Assembly: GCA_963733085.1 (NCBI GenBank)
Contig: CAVTBY010000005.1
Coordinates: 248,001-312,000, forward strand
Reading direction: 5' to 3'
DNA length: 64,000 nt
From: Desertimonas sp963733085
Lineage (GTDB): Bacteria > Actinomycetota > Acidimicrobiia > Acidimicrobiales > Ilumatobacteraceae
A program made the translations under genes and the position numbers. A model generated the notes under the pieces. The model did not search any database. It had not been told where the DNA came from and saw only the letters and a list, made by a program, of their open reading frames with translations. This document shows, piece after piece, positions 9,425-17,720 of the stretch (position 1 is the stretch's first letter; every line of letters begins with the position of its first letter).

Positions 9425-9829
9425 CTACTCGGCCGCCACGAATAGGCAGAACGGGTGACCGGCCGGATCGAGCATGACTCGGAGCCCGCTCTGGTCACGA
9501 TCCGGAGGCTGGTGAGGGGCGACCGTGGCCCCAGCTGCGGTGGCATGCGCGAGAGCAGCGTCCATGTCGTCGACGAGGATCTCGAAGTGCAGCATCTTCG
9601 ACTGCTCCCCGGGCTGCTCTGGCCACGTAGGCGGCTGATACCAATCCTCTGATTGGAAATTCAGCCCCACCCCGCCGTTCGGATCGCCAACTTGCACCCA
9701 ACCATGACCGTCACGTGCCTTGACTTGCCAGCCAAGAAGGTGACAGTAGAAGTCCGCCAGCCGCTCGGCGTCGGCGCAGTCGATGCACACCGTCGTCCAT
9801 CGCACTGTCGGGCGGTCCATGGCCGTCAT
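9425..9829 (-). CDS. VOC (glyoxalase/bleomycin-resistance fold) protein
   Basis: Small VOC-superfamily protein of about 134 residues. It starts VRWTTVCIDCADAERLADFY and ends SGLRVMLDPAGHPFCLF, the two conserved ends of the fold, with HFEILVDDMDAALAHA between the beta-alpha units. Members bind a metal and act on or sequester small molecules; the substrate is unknown. ATG codons at 9829 and 9820 are both possible and neither has a clear ribosome site, so a leaderless transcript is possible. A palindrome directly upstream shares the core of the MarR operator at 11.55 kb, so this gene may belong to that regulon. Confidence 0.8.
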   Translation of the reverse strand: MTAMDRPTVRWTTVCIDCADAERLADFYCHLLGWQVKARDGHGWVQVGDPNGGVGLNFQSEDWYQPPTWPEQPGEQSKMLHFEILVDDMDAALAHATAAGATVAPHQPPDRDQSGLRVMLDPAGHPFCLFVAAE

Positions 9830-9830
9830 T

Positions 9831-9857
9831 ATCGTTCGAATTTGACCGTAGAACGAT
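9831..9857. promoter_or_regulatory. candidate MarR-type operator upstream of VOC gene
   Basis: Perfect inverted repeat ATCGTTC / GAACGAT with 13 bases between, containing TTCGAATTTGA at 9835. The same 11-base word occurs twice, in opposite orientation, between the MarR gene and its divergent partner. It abuts the start of the VOC gene and lies upstream of the plus-strand acetyltransferase. Regulation by that MarR protein is inferred from the shared motif only. Confidence 0.5.
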
Positions 9858-9905
9858 TGTCGAGCGGCTCGACCCTGCGGCGCTGCGCTGGTTCGACGCG
9901 TCCGG

Positions 9906-10889
9906 ATGCGACCCGGCATGCTGGCCGGTGTGGCTCTCGTGCTGCCATCCGGCTACACGTGGCGGCGTCCTTCCGTGGACGACGCCGAGGCAATCTGGGA
10001 GTTCGTCGCTGAGCGGAACACAGCCGTCATCGGATTCCCCGACGTCACCCTGGATGACATCCGCGACGAACTCGAAGAGCCCGAGTTCGATCCGTCGACC
10101 GACGGATGGATCGTCCACGATCCCGCTGGCTCGGTCGCCGGCTACGGCTGGGCGTGCCGCAAGAGTGACAGCAACGAGGTCGACATCGACACCGTCGCCG
10201 AGGTGGAGGCGGTGGGCAATCGGCTGTGGGCCGCGACGGTGGCGCGAGCCCGAGAGATCGGCGCCGAGCTCGGCCACGCCGAGGTCGCCCTCGACGTTGG
10301 CATCTACCGAGCCGACGAGACCCAACGCGCAAGGGCCGAAACCGATGGCTTCTCCATCGGCACGACGTTCCACCGTATGCGCATCGACCACGACGGCGTC
10401 CCTGCCCAGCCCGACGCGAGCGGGGTGACGATCCGCACTGGCGAGGAGGACGTTCAGGTTCGCCGCGACGCCCTCGCCGTCGCCAACGCGGCTACCGCTG
10501 GGCAATTCGGTTACGTCGCGCAGACATTCGACGATTGGCACCGCGACATCGAGGCAACGGCGAGCCACGACTGGGCGCAGCTGCGCGTCGTCTACCTCGA
10601 CAACCAGCCGGTCGCGATGCTCCACGGCAACGACCAGTTCGCCGAGGATGAGCGGTGTGGCTACATCGCCCGGGTCGCCGTCGTCGAGGCCGCCCGCGGC
10701 AGAGGCCTGGCCAAGCTGCTCCTCCGCCAAGCGTTCGCCCGCGACGCCCGCGCCGGGCGGATCGGCACGATCCTGCACGTCGACACCAACAACCCGACGC
10801 CCGCGCTCGGCCTCTACGAACGCGTCGGCATGCGACCCGTGCTCGTCATCGACGTCTGGCGGCGCATCATCATGACCACCGATCAGTGA
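9906..10889 (+). CDS. tandem-GNAT acetyltransferase
   Basis: About 320 residues with two GNAT domains in tandem. The first covers residues ~18-150 and is degenerate in the acetyl-CoA loop. The second carries RVAVVEAARGRGLAKLLL (acetyl-CoA binding) followed by LHVDTNNPTPALGLYERVGM, the canonical C-terminal motif. The architecture is that of mycothiol-synthase-like proteins, but this is a common arrangement in Actinobacteria and I would not call it MshD. The start is uncertain: ATG at 9906 or 9918, or GTG at 9930. Substrate amine unknown. Confidence 0.75.
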   Translation: MRPGMLAGVALVLPSGYTWRRPSVDDAEAIWEFVAERNTAVIGFPDVTLDDIRDELEEPEFDPSTDGWIVHDPAGSVAGYGWACRKSDSNEVDIDTVAEVEAVGNRLWAATVARAREIGAELGHAEVALDVGIYRADETQRARAETDGFSIGTTFHRMRIDHDGVPAQPDASGVTIRTGEEDVQVRRDALAVANAATAGQFGYVAQTFDDWHRDIEATASHDWAQLRVVYLDNQPVAMLHGNDQFAEDERCGYIARVAVVEAARGRGLAKLLLRQAFARDARAGRIGTILHVDTNNPTPALGLYERVGMRPVLVIDVWRRIIMTTDQ

Positions 10890-10913
10890 GTAGGTGGGCG
10901 CTGCCTGACCGCG

Positions 10914-11528
10914 CTACGCAGCCTTGACGATGGCGATGTTGAAGTAGGGCGTGCCGAGCTTGTGCAGGATCGTTCCGAACAGCGCGAGATAGTGCTCCTG
11001 CCCGTAGGCGTTGGCGATGCCGCCGAGATCCAACAGGCTTTCGCGCGGCCAGCCGAGGTCTACGAGAAGGCCAGAGACGACCTCCTTGGCGTCCGTGTCG
11101 TCGCCTGACAGGAACAAAGTCGTCGGCGCGGGAAGCGTGCTCGGGTCGGCGACAACCGCCGCGGCGACGCTGTTGGCTGCCTTCACGACCCTGACGGCAG
11201 GAAACGCCTCTTGGATGCGGCGCGCGAGGCTGTCGTCTGCGATCGCCAGTGAGAAGTCGGGATTGGCTGCGTTGGCGATGTCCCAGAGCACGGTGCCGTC
11301 GAGGTTGGATCCGATCGACGCGAGCAGTGGGATCGAGTCGACGCCCTGCACAGCGTTGATCACGACGTCGGCGCTGACGACGGCTTGCTCCGAGGTGACG
11401 ACGGGTACGGGGAGTCCGCTGCGGTTGGCCGGGTCGCGCGAGCCGATGACGACGTCGTGACCAGCGCGGACGAGACCGGTGGCGAGGCTCCGGGCGACGC
11501 GGCCGGTGCCGAGGATGGCAACTCTCAT
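10914..11528 (-). CDS. NADPH-dependent F420 reductase-like oxidoreductase
   Basis: 204-residue Rossmann protein beginning MRVAILGTGRVARSLATGL (GxGxxA-type loop), then VVIGSRDPANRSG, where an NADPH-type arginine follows strand 2. Later AANSVAAAVVADP and FLSGDDTDAKEVVSGLLVDLGW match the F420 reductase/NAD-binding family, in which proteins transfer hydride between NADPH and F420 or a related acceptor. The ATG at 11528 has GGGAGG ten bases upstream. It is divergent from a MarR gene with a palindrome between them, the standard layout of a regulator and its target, suggesting induction by a small molecule. Confidence 0.75.
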   Translation of the reverse strand: MRVAILGTGRVARSLATGLVRAGHDVVIGSRDPANRSGLPVPVVTSEQAVVSADVVINAVQGVDSIPLLASIGSNLDGTVLWDIANAANPDFSLAIADDSLARRIQEAFPAVRVVKAANSVAAAVVADPSTLPAPTTLFLSGDDTDAKEVVSGLLVDLGWPRESLLDLGGIANAYGQEHYLALFGTILHKLGTPYFNIAIVKAA

Positions 11529-11548
11529 GGTGTGTCCTCCCAAGTCAT

Positions 11549-11588
11549 TCGAATTTGAACTACATCTCACGGTAGCTCAAATTCGAAC
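11549..11588. promoter_or_regulatory. divergent MarR operator
   Basis: TTCGAATTTGA and its inverse TCAAATTCGAA flank an 18-base centre in the intergenic region between the F420-reductase-like gene and the MarR gene. The centre holds a smaller CTAC/GTAG repeat. A MarR dimer could block both promoters from here. A third copy of the core lies at 9835. Confidence 0.65.
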
Positions 11589-11591
11589 GAT

Positions 11592-12074
11592 TTGCCACAA
11601 TCGCTTCCTGTGAAACCCGTCATGGCGACCGCGATCTCGCCCGAGGAGTTCCGCGCCTACGCCGCGCTGATCGCTAGCTCGACACTGCTACAACGCGCCG
11701 TCGAGAAGAACCTGCGAGAGCAGGCTGACCTCACACAGGTGCAGTTCGAGATCCTCATGAACCTGTCGAACGCCGGCGATGCCGGCATCCGCATGGCGCA
11801 GCTCGCCGACGCGCTCATCGTGTCGCGCAGCGGGCTCAGCTACCAGGTCGCCCAGCTCGAGTCCCGCGGCTGGATCACCCGCCAGCGTTCTATCGACGAC
11901 GAGCGCGGCGTCGTCGCTCGCATCACGCCGAAGGGTGAACGGATGCGCCAACGTGTGTTCGCCGGCCATGTCGAGATCGTGCGCAGCGCCTTCCTCGACG
12001 CCATCGGCCCCAGCAAGCTCGCCACGATCACTGACGCTCTCGAGCGCGTCGTCGGACGGCTCAGAATGCAGTAA
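11592..12074 (+). CDS. MarR-family transcriptional regulator
   Basis: About 150-160 residues. The winged-helix core reads LTQVQFEILMNLSNAG, then MAQLADALIVSRSGLSYQVAQLESRGWITRQ and the wing DERGVVARITPKGERM, typical of MarR. The TTG start gives 160 residues; an ATG eleven codons in (MATAISPEEF) is as likely. It probably represses itself and the divergent oxidoreductase through the inverted repeat between them, and perhaps the VOC/GNAT locus at 9.8 kb, which carries the same word. The inducer is unknown. Confidence 0.85.
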   Translation: MPQSLPVKPVMATAISPEEFRAYAALIASSTLLQRAVEKNLREQADLTQVQFEILMNLSNAGDAGIRMAQLADALIVSRSGLSYQVAQLESRGWITRQRSIDDERGVVARITPKGERMRQRVFAGHVEIVRSAFLDAIGPSKLATITDALERVVGRLRMQ

Positions 12075-12121
12075 CCGATGGGTGTTTACGGGACCGAATC
12101 GTCACGTAAACACCCATCGGT
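12074..12121. repeat. 48-bp palindromic repeat, copy 2 of 8
   Basis: Arms ACCGATGGGTGTTTACG and CGTAAACACCCATCGGT flank ggaccgaatcgtca. It overlaps the final base of the MarR stop codon and is followed 24 bases later by copy 3 in the same orientation. Confidence 0.9.
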
Positions 12122-12145
12122 TGGCCAGGGCGGAATCGACCCGAA

Positions 12146-12193
12146 ACCGATGGGTGCCAGGGGGACCGAATCGTCATGCGAACACCCATCGGT
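12146..12193. repeat. 48-bp palindromic repeat, copy 3 of 8
   Basis: Same outer arms as the other copies, but the inner left arm is CCAGGGGG instead of TTTACG, so only the outer 10-11 bases pair. This asymmetric subtype recurs in copies 6 and 7. The 250 bases between this copy and the next gene (12443) show no coding pattern. Confidence 0.9.
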
Positions 12194-12442
12194 CATCGTT
12201 CAGGGGTGCATCACCATGCACAACGGCGGTCGGCTCCCCTTCCAGAGCATGCAGCCGTGCTCATCGCGCGAGCTCGAGGCGCCGATTGCGGGGACGGTGG
12301 GCGCACGTTCTCCCAGGTGCCGTCACGGCGCTCGAAAACCACCCACTTCCAGGGCCAACGTTCTGGCGGGCACCTCGATCGAACCCACAGAAGTCCGAGG
12401 AATGACCAAATCTATCTCGTTCGTGGCAGTAGACCGTGGCGC

Positions 12443-13219
12443 TCACGGCCCCGTGGCGGCGGGCGGTTGGTCCATCGCCTCCCGGGCCGCGACGAGCGCG
12501 CTGTCGGGGACGGTGATGAGGCCTCGGTGGGGTCGGTCCAGGTCGAAGGAGATGAACAGAATGAGGATGACGACGGTGGTGGCGACGAACGACGTGACCA
12601 CGCCGCGACCGAGCAGGGCGAGGTAGAGCGATAGGACGCCGATGGCTATCGCGCTGCCGGCCAGTTGCAGGATCAGTACGGTGCTCGGCACGCGGTTGCG
12701 CAGCGAGGTGACCCGATCGTTGTGCGAATCGATCATCGCGTTGAGCGTTTCGATGTACAGGCGCGGCGCCGTGCCGGTTGGGTCGGTGCGGACAGCGTCA
12801 CCGGCCACGCTCCACAGCTCTCGTTGGATGTCGGCGATCTGCGTCACGTCGTCATTGAAGCGATCGTTGTCGGGCACCTGGTTGGCCAGATCAACGGCGA
12901 CATCGGCGTACCGCCTGAGGAGGTCGAGCGACTTCGTGCGGTCGGGCTCGGCCAGCATCTGCGCTCGCAGAAACGTCGTACCGATGTCGTTGGATTCCTG
13001 GACCACGACGGCGCGACGGTGGTCGTATCGGCCGACCGCCATCGTGAGGCCGAACGCGAGCAGCAGGCCGACAAGGCCGAGCAGCGTCGCCTGCACGACC
13101 CCGACGGACTCATGGCTCGCATCCGGGCGTGCCCGCATGCGACGCCCGATCACAGTGCCGAGCGCTGCTGCCCCGCCGATAATCGCCACCAAGACGACAG
13201 CGAGTGTCACCGTGCTCAT
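12443..13219 (-). CDS. DUF4239 membrane protein
   Basis: 258-residue membrane protein. Helices are visible near residues 5-25 (LAVVLVAIIGGAAALGTVIG), 43-62 (LLGLVGLLLAFGLTMAVG) and two at the C-terminal side (LQLAGSAIAIGVLSLYLALL and VATTVVILILFISFDLD). A soluble segment of about 120 residues containing VQESNDIGTTFLRAQML lies in between. This layout matches DUF4239, distantly related to bestrophin-like channels; function unproven. I start at MSTVTLAVV (13219); an ATG ten codons upstream also exists. Confidence 0.8.
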   Translation of the reverse strand: MSTVTLAVVLVAIIGGAAALGTVIGRRMRARPDASHESVGVVQATLLGLVGLLLAFGLTMAVGRYDHRRAVVVQESNDIGTTFLRAQMLAEPDRTKSLDLLRRYADVAVDLANQVPDNDRFNDDVTQIADIQRELWSVAGDAVRTDPTGTAPRLYIETLNAMIDSHNDRVTSLRNRVPSTVLILQLAGSAIAIGVLSLYLALLGRGVVTSFVATTVVILILFISFDLDRPHRGLITVPDSALVAAREAMDQPPAATGP

Positions 13220-13327
13220 CCGAAAGAACATCACTGGCAAGATTCGCATCCGGAGGCCACTGCCGCGTGCATCTCGTGGCTGGAACTACCTTCACGGGTT
13301 CGACATGGTCTAGAGGGGAGCGGCGCG

Positions 13328-14121
13328 ATGACGTCCGGGGAAGTGATCAGCGGCAGCTTGCGTGGGGCGACGTTTCACCGACGCGACCTCAGCGGCGCGA
13401 CGTTCGACACCTGCACCCTGGAGGGCGCCAGGTTCCGCGACTGCAATCTGTCCGGAGTGATCGTCGTGGCGTCGTACGTCGAGAACCTGCGTGTCTCGAG
13501 CGTGCATGGTCAGGGCGGCAGGGTTGTCGTCGATGACGTCGATGTCTCGGAATTCGTCGCGGCGGAGTTGGACCGGCGCTTCCCGGAGCGGGTAGCTCTG
13601 CCGCGCGCTGAGTGCCGCGGACGACTACCGGGCCTTGTTCGCGGTGCTGGAGGCGCGGTGGGACGAGACGTTTCAGCGCGCCGAGCGACTGCCAGAAGCA
13701 GCGCGACACGAACGGGTCGACGGGGAGTGGTCGCTGGTGGAGACGCTGCGGCATCTCGTTTTCGCAGACGATTGCTGGATCAGCCGGCAATACCGTGAGA
13801 CCGACGATGCGTTCGACCCGCTCGCCGTGCCGCCGACGGATTACCCCATCGACGAGCGCGCCGGATTGGGATTGGATGAGGACGCCGACCCTTCCTACGA
13901 CGAGGTTCTCGCCGTTCTCCGTGGTCGCCTGGCCCGATTGCGGGCGTTGCTCGACACCCTCGACGACGCCGATCTCGAACGGCCGCGCACCGCGGTCATC
14001 GCCCCTGCGTGGGGACGAGGAGACCCACACGGGCGCCGAGTGCCTGCGGGTGCTCATGGAGGAGTACTCATCCCATCGCCGCTACGCGGAACGCGACCTC
14101 GCTGCGCTCGAGGCCGGCTGA
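13328..14121 (+). CDS. pentapeptide-repeat plus DinB-domain protein, frameshifted
   Basis: The first ~60 residues are pentapeptide repeats (LRGATFHRRDLSGATFDTC then LEGARFRDCNLSG), followed by VDDVDVSEFVAAELDRRFPERVAL. Removing one C near 13601 joins this to RALSAADDYRALFAVLEARW and to a DinB/mycothiol-dependent transferase-like domain (WSLVETLRHLVFADDCWISR). A second shift near 14010 restores the ending EETHTGAECLRVLMEEYSSH. The combination is a known actinobacterial architecture of about 265 residues. Family members are presumed metal- or thiol-dependent transferases; the substrate is unknown. ATG 13328 has AGGGGAG upstream. The shifts look like sequence errors, not decay. Confidence 0.75.
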
Positions 14122-14152
14122 CCCGGTCACCCGGTTTGTTTCAGCCCGGCGA

Positions 14153-14806
14153 TCACGACCGTCGGCTGTAGAGGTGAAGGTCGTCGTGGTAGCCCGTCCA
14201 GTGAGGAAGCACGATCGTCTCGCTTCTCGACCATCGTGCGGTGACGCCGCAGATGCATGGCGACGTCATCGAACCGTATGCGCACTGGACGCAGGTGACG
14301 AGTTCGCCCAACAACGCGTGGAATACGTCGTCGCCGGCACGACCGCCGGGCCCCTCGCCGACGTAAGCCACACACGCTCCGCCCGCGTCGAAGTAGTCCT
14401 CGACGGCGGCAGAAGCCCATACCTCGTTCTTCGTTGGCCAAACGATCAGAAGGGTGCGCCTGGGATGGTCGGCGGCCACGTTGTGGTCGGCGCGATGCAC
14501 CGGATACCACGGTGGCGTACCGGCGAACCACGGGTTGGCAGGCGACGGCGCAGGCTCGATGTCAAACGCCACGACATCGACCGCACGCTGATCAAGGGCA
14601 TGCGCCCAGTAGCCGGTGCCGGCGCCGATTTCGACCACTCCGCCGGGCGAGCGCAGACGGATCCGATCGAGCGCTCGATCGGTCGGTATGGCAAACGCGT
14701 ACCTGGCGATCGAGCAGCTGCGCGTCGCCTCGATGTCGGCACCGCCGCCCATCGCAGACTCGTACAGGTCGAGCAGCGGATTCGCCACAGTGGATGGTCG
14801 TTCCAC
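14153..14806 (-). CDS. SAM-dependent methyltransferase-like protein
   Basis: 217 residues. VVEIGAGTGYWAHAL is the SAM-binding motif I loop, with VVAFDIEPAP as the acidic strand after it. Later segments (LLIVWPTKNEVWASAAVEDY, GGACVAYVGEGPGG) fit the methyltransferase Rossmann core, and the C-terminus ends with an HWTGYHDDLHLY pattern shared by related proteins. Substrate unknown. It follows the VOC gene on the same strand by 54 bases. A half copy of the TTTGTGTCAG-family repeat starts just beyond its stop codon (near 14135). Confidence 0.65.
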   Translation of the reverse strand: MERPSTVANPLLDLYESAMGGGADIEATRSCSIARYAFAIPTDRALDRIRLRSPGGVVEIGAGTGYWAHALDQRAVDVVAFDIEPAPSPANPWFAGTPPWYPVHRADHNVAADHPRRTLLIVWPTKNEVWASAAVEDYFDAGGACVAYVGEGPGGRAGDDVFHALLGELVTCVQCAYGSMTSPCICGVTARWSRSETIVLPHWTGYHDDLHLYSRRS

Positions 14807-14860
14807 CCGTTCAGCATGCCGGACCCGCGGCCGAGGCAGCGCCCTGCGGCGCTCGGACGC

Positions 14861-15247
14861 TCAGCCGCGCGTCACGCAGAACTCGTTGCCTTCGACGTCA
14901 GCCATGACGACGAGGCCGTCGCGCTCCGGGTGCAACACCTGGGCGCCGAGGCCGATCAAGCGGTTGACCTCGGCGTCGACGTCGTCGGCATGGAGATCAA
15001 GGTGCACTCGATTCTTGACCACCTTCGCCTCCGGAACCCGCTGGAACCACAGTCGCGGCGAGTCAGCGGGTCCCTCGACCAGAACGGTCGGATCGTCCTC
15101 GGGATCGTCAACGCCGATTGAGCGCAGCCGCGCCAGCTCGGCGTCGTCATAGGGCGCAACGGCGTAACCGTCGAGGGTCGCCGCCCAGAACCTGGCGAGA
15201 ACAGCTGGGCGAGCGCAATCGATCACAACATCAGCGAGACGAGCCAT
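14861..15247 (-). CDS. VOC-family protein
   Basis: 128-residue glyoxalase-fold protein beginning MARLADVVIDCARPAVLARFWAA in type, with RVHLDLHADDVDAEVNRLIG in the centre and GLVVMADVEGNEFCVTRG at the end, the Glyoxalase_6-like form common in Actinobacteria. The start ATG at 15247 lies inside the end of the DUF389 gene (17-base overlap), so the two are likely translated from one message. Ligand unknown. Confidence 0.8.
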   Translation of the reverse strand: MARLADVVIDCARPAVLARFWAATLDGYAVAPYDDAELARLRSIGVDDPEDDPTVLVEGPADSPRLWFQRVPEAKVVKNRVHLDLHADDVDAEVNRLIGLGAQVLHPERDGLVVMADVEGNEFCVTRG

Positions 15248-16190
15248 ACCGACGATTGTGCGCAGGAGTCGCAGTGGTAATGCGGGCTTGCACGTACAGG
15301 GTGACCGCCCCGGCGACAACCAGGCCGGTCACGTTGATGATGAGTTGCAGCGCTGCGCCGCCGACGTCGTCCCACGAGGCGTAGCCGGCGGCTGCGCCGA
15401 TATTGCCGATGGCCGGGATCGTGGTGACGGAGACCAACACGCCGACGAGTGCGCCGCTGCGTCCTTCGGTCAACGACAGCATGCCGACGACACCTGCGAG
15501 CACGGCCACGACGGCCGCCAATGCGTCGGGGCGGGAGATGAATGCCGTGAGTTGCCGATCGCCTACCTCATAGGCATCTGGTGCGATTGTCGTCAGCCGA
15601 AAGCCAAGGGTGGCGACAAACGCGATGCCCGCGGCCGCGACGACGCCGACGGCCAGTGTGCGCAAGGCGACGAAGGCGTGCGCTCGGCGACGACGCACGA
15701 TGGCCACGCACAAGGCGGCGAGCGGTCCGTAGTCAGGTCCGACAACCATCGCGCCGATGATCAGGATCGGCGAGTCGAGCAAGATCCCAATCGCCGCGAT
15801 CGTCGCGGCGATCGACATGAATACGACGAACGAGACCGTCAGCGTTGCTTCGCTGCGGGTACGAGCCTCGAGCTGCTCCCACACCAGTGCGTCGCCGGCT
15901 TCACCAGGCGACGCCGCCTCGGCTGCTGCGGCCGCGTCCGACACCGCAACCTCGATCGCCTCGATCACGATCGCGCCGGATCGGTGCACGCCGTAGTCCT
16001 GCAGGCGTTCGACGACGGCATTTGCTGCCTCCCGCGCCACGTCGCACAGCACGACGTCCCCATCGGGCTGGGTCGCGGAACCGACGTCGCGAATGATGTG
16101 GACAACGCCCGGTGTCGACGCCAACTGGTCGACGACCAGATCGGTCAGATCTGGGGGCACGATCAGACGTAGATGCAACACAGTGCCCAT
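15231..16190 (-). CDS. DUF389 membrane protein
   Basis: 319 residues. The N-terminal ~100 residues form a cytosolic domain with HLRLIVPPDLTDLVVDQL and VVLCDVAREAANAVVERL. Then come about six transmembrane helices, including ATLTVSFVVFMSIAATIAAI, the conserved DSPILIIGAMVVGPDYGPLA loop and LLVSVTTIPAIGNIG-like segments. This is DUF389 (YhjX/TIGR00341 group), of unknown transport or sensor function. The ATG at 16190 is divergent from the DUF2254 gene at 16357, and the 166 bases between should hold both promoters. Confidence 0.85.
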   Translation of the reverse strand: MGTVLHLRLIVPPDLTDLVVDQLASTPGVVHIIRDVGSATQPDGDVVLCDVAREAANAVVERLQDYGVHRSGAIVIEAIEVAVSDAAAAAEAASPGEAGDALVWEQLEARTRSEATLTVSFVVFMSIAATIAAIGILLDSPILIIGAMVVGPDYGPLAALCVAIVRRRRAHAFVALRTLAVGVVAAAGIAFVATLGFRLTTIAPDAYEVGDRQLTAFISRPDALAAVVAVLAGVVGMLSLTEGRSGALVGVLVSVTTIPAIGNIGAAAGYASWDDVGGAALQLIINVTGLVVAGAVTLYVQARITTATPAHNRRYGSSR

Positions 16191-16356
16191 CCTCGCGACT
16201 CGACCGGTCGCCGGGCGGCCTCAAGGGCTGGCAGTCTGATACTGCATCCGCGCCAGATACGGCGAGGATGCTGTCGCAGGTGCCGCGCTTGCCAACGGGA
16301 GGCGGCGGGTAACTAGCACGCATGCCGACGGATGTCGAAGTCAGGTAGGAGCGTCG

Positions 16357-17631
16357 ATGGCTACTCCGTCGACAGGACTGCGCTCGGGCCTGTGGTTCAT
16401 TCCGGTGATGTGCGTCCTCGGGGGTATCGCATTGTCGCTGGGAACGGTGGCCATCGACCGTGCTTTCGGCTTCGACGTGATCCCCTCGTGGATGACCGGC
16501 GGACCGGACGCCGCGCTGGCGATCTTGACGACCGTCGCGGTGTCGATGGTGTCGTTGGCCACGTTGGTGCTCACGATCACGATGGTCGTGGTGCAGTTGG
16601 CGATGGGCCAGTTCTCGCCACGCATCGTGCAGACGTTCCTGCGCGATCGGCCGAGCCAGTTGTCGATCGGGTTGTTCGTGGCCACGTTCGCTCACGCGAT
16701 GATCGCAATGCGCGAAGTGCGGTTCGAAGGCGAGGGCCAGGTTCCTGGTGTGGCAATCGCCGTGAGCTATGTCTTGGTGCTGACCAGCATCGCGATGCTC
16801 GTGTTGTACGTAGATCACATCGGTCGATCGCTGCGCGTGTCGGCACTTATCGAGCTCGTCGGAAACGACACCCGCCGATTGCTCGATGTCCACTTTCCGG
16901 ACCGGCTCACCACCGAGGTCGACGATCCGCGAGTCATCACAGCACCGAAGTCAGCGGTGCTCACCGGCATCGATCGAGAGCGTCTGGTGGAACTGGCCGT
17001 CGATGGACAGTGCGTGCTGCACGTGGTTCCCGCCCTCGGCGAGTTCGTCGCTGCCGGCGCCCCGCTGCTACGGGTCGAAGGTCCGACGGACAACTTGGAC
17101 GCCGACGCCGCCGTGGACGCGCTGACGTCGGCACTGGAACGGACACTGGACCAGGACGTTGCCTACGGATTCCGGATGCTTGTCGATATGGCCGAGCGGG
17201 CGCTGTCGGACTCGCCGTTTCTCGATCCGACCACCGCGGTCCAGGCGATCGACCGGTTGCACGACGGGCTACGCCAACTCGCCGTTCGGGCGATACCCGA
17301 CGGTCGCTACCGCGATGACCGCGGACAGTTGCGGCTGACCGTCCCGGTCATGCACTGGGACGCGTACGTGCGGCTGGCGTTCAACGAGATTCGTCTCGCC
17401 GGGCGGGAGTCACCACAGGTGACGAGGCGCCTCATCGCCGCGCTCGACGACCTGCTCGAGCTCGCGCCCGACGAGCGCAAGCCGGTCCTACTCGAACAAC
17501 TTGACCTCATCAATGGCGCCGGACGGCAACTCGATCGGGACGAACGCGACAACGATCTCGCGCTCAGCCCCGACCCGCAGGGGATCGGTGTAGCCGTCAG
17601 CACGAGTCGCGAACGAACGGTCCGCCCATGA
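16357..17631 (+). CDS. DUF2254 membrane protein
   Basis: 424 residues. Four membrane helices occupy the first ~160 residues (FIPVMCVLGGIALSLGTVAI; AILTTVAVSMVSLATLVLTI; LSIGLFVATFAHAMIA; VAIAVSYVLVLTSIAMLVLY), with the family motif VVVQLAMGQFSPRIVQTFLRD between helices 2 and 3. A cytosolic domain of ~250 residues follows. This is DUF2254, of unknown function. Its divergent neighbour DUF389 is another membrane DUF protein. A long palindrome lies beyond the stop codon. Confidence 0.85.
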   Translation: MATPSTGLRSGLWFIPVMCVLGGIALSLGTVAIDRAFGFDVIPSWMTGGPDAALAILTTVAVSMVSLATLVLTITMVVVQLAMGQFSPRIVQTFLRDRPSQLSIGLFVATFAHAMIAMREVRFEGEGQVPGVAIAVSYVLVLTSIAMLVLYVDHIGRSLRVSALIELVGNDTRRLLDVHFPDRLTTEVDDPRVITAPKSAVLTGIDRERLVELAVDGQCVLHVVPALGEFVAAGAPLLRVEGPTDNLDADAAVDALTSALERTLDQDVAYGFRMLVDMAERALSDSPFLDPTTAVQAIDRLHDGLRQLAVRAIPDGRYRDDRGQLRLTVPVMHWDAYVRLAFNEIRLAGRESPQVTRRLIAALDDLLELAPDERKPVLLEQLDLINGAGRQLDRDERDNDLALSPDPQGIGVAVSTSRERTVRP

Positions 17632-17648
17632 ACGAGCCGCCTTCCCTG

Positions 17649-17696
17649 GAACTGTGAGCGCTGGGCGCCGATTTCGGCGCCGACGGCTCACAGTTC
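17649..17696. terminator. double-stem palindrome between convergent genes
   Basis: Outer arms GAACTGTGAGC / GCTCACAGTTC enclose a second stem GGCGCCGA / TCGGCGCC. It lies between the stop codons of DUF2254 (plus) and the MarR-GNAT gene (minus). A bidirectional terminator is the simplest reading. It does not match either dispersed repeat family in this window. Confidence 0.55.
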
Positions 17697-17720
17697 TCCG
17701 TGCCCGCCGGACCGCCTCGT

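Noticed and set aside
12196..12442. Possible small gene after the repeat doublet
   Set aside because: All frames give mixed, low-information translations without a start/ribosome-site pair.
13280..13310. GGTTCGA-like word resembling a tRNA T-loop
   Set aside because: No acceptor, D or anticodon stems can be folded around it.
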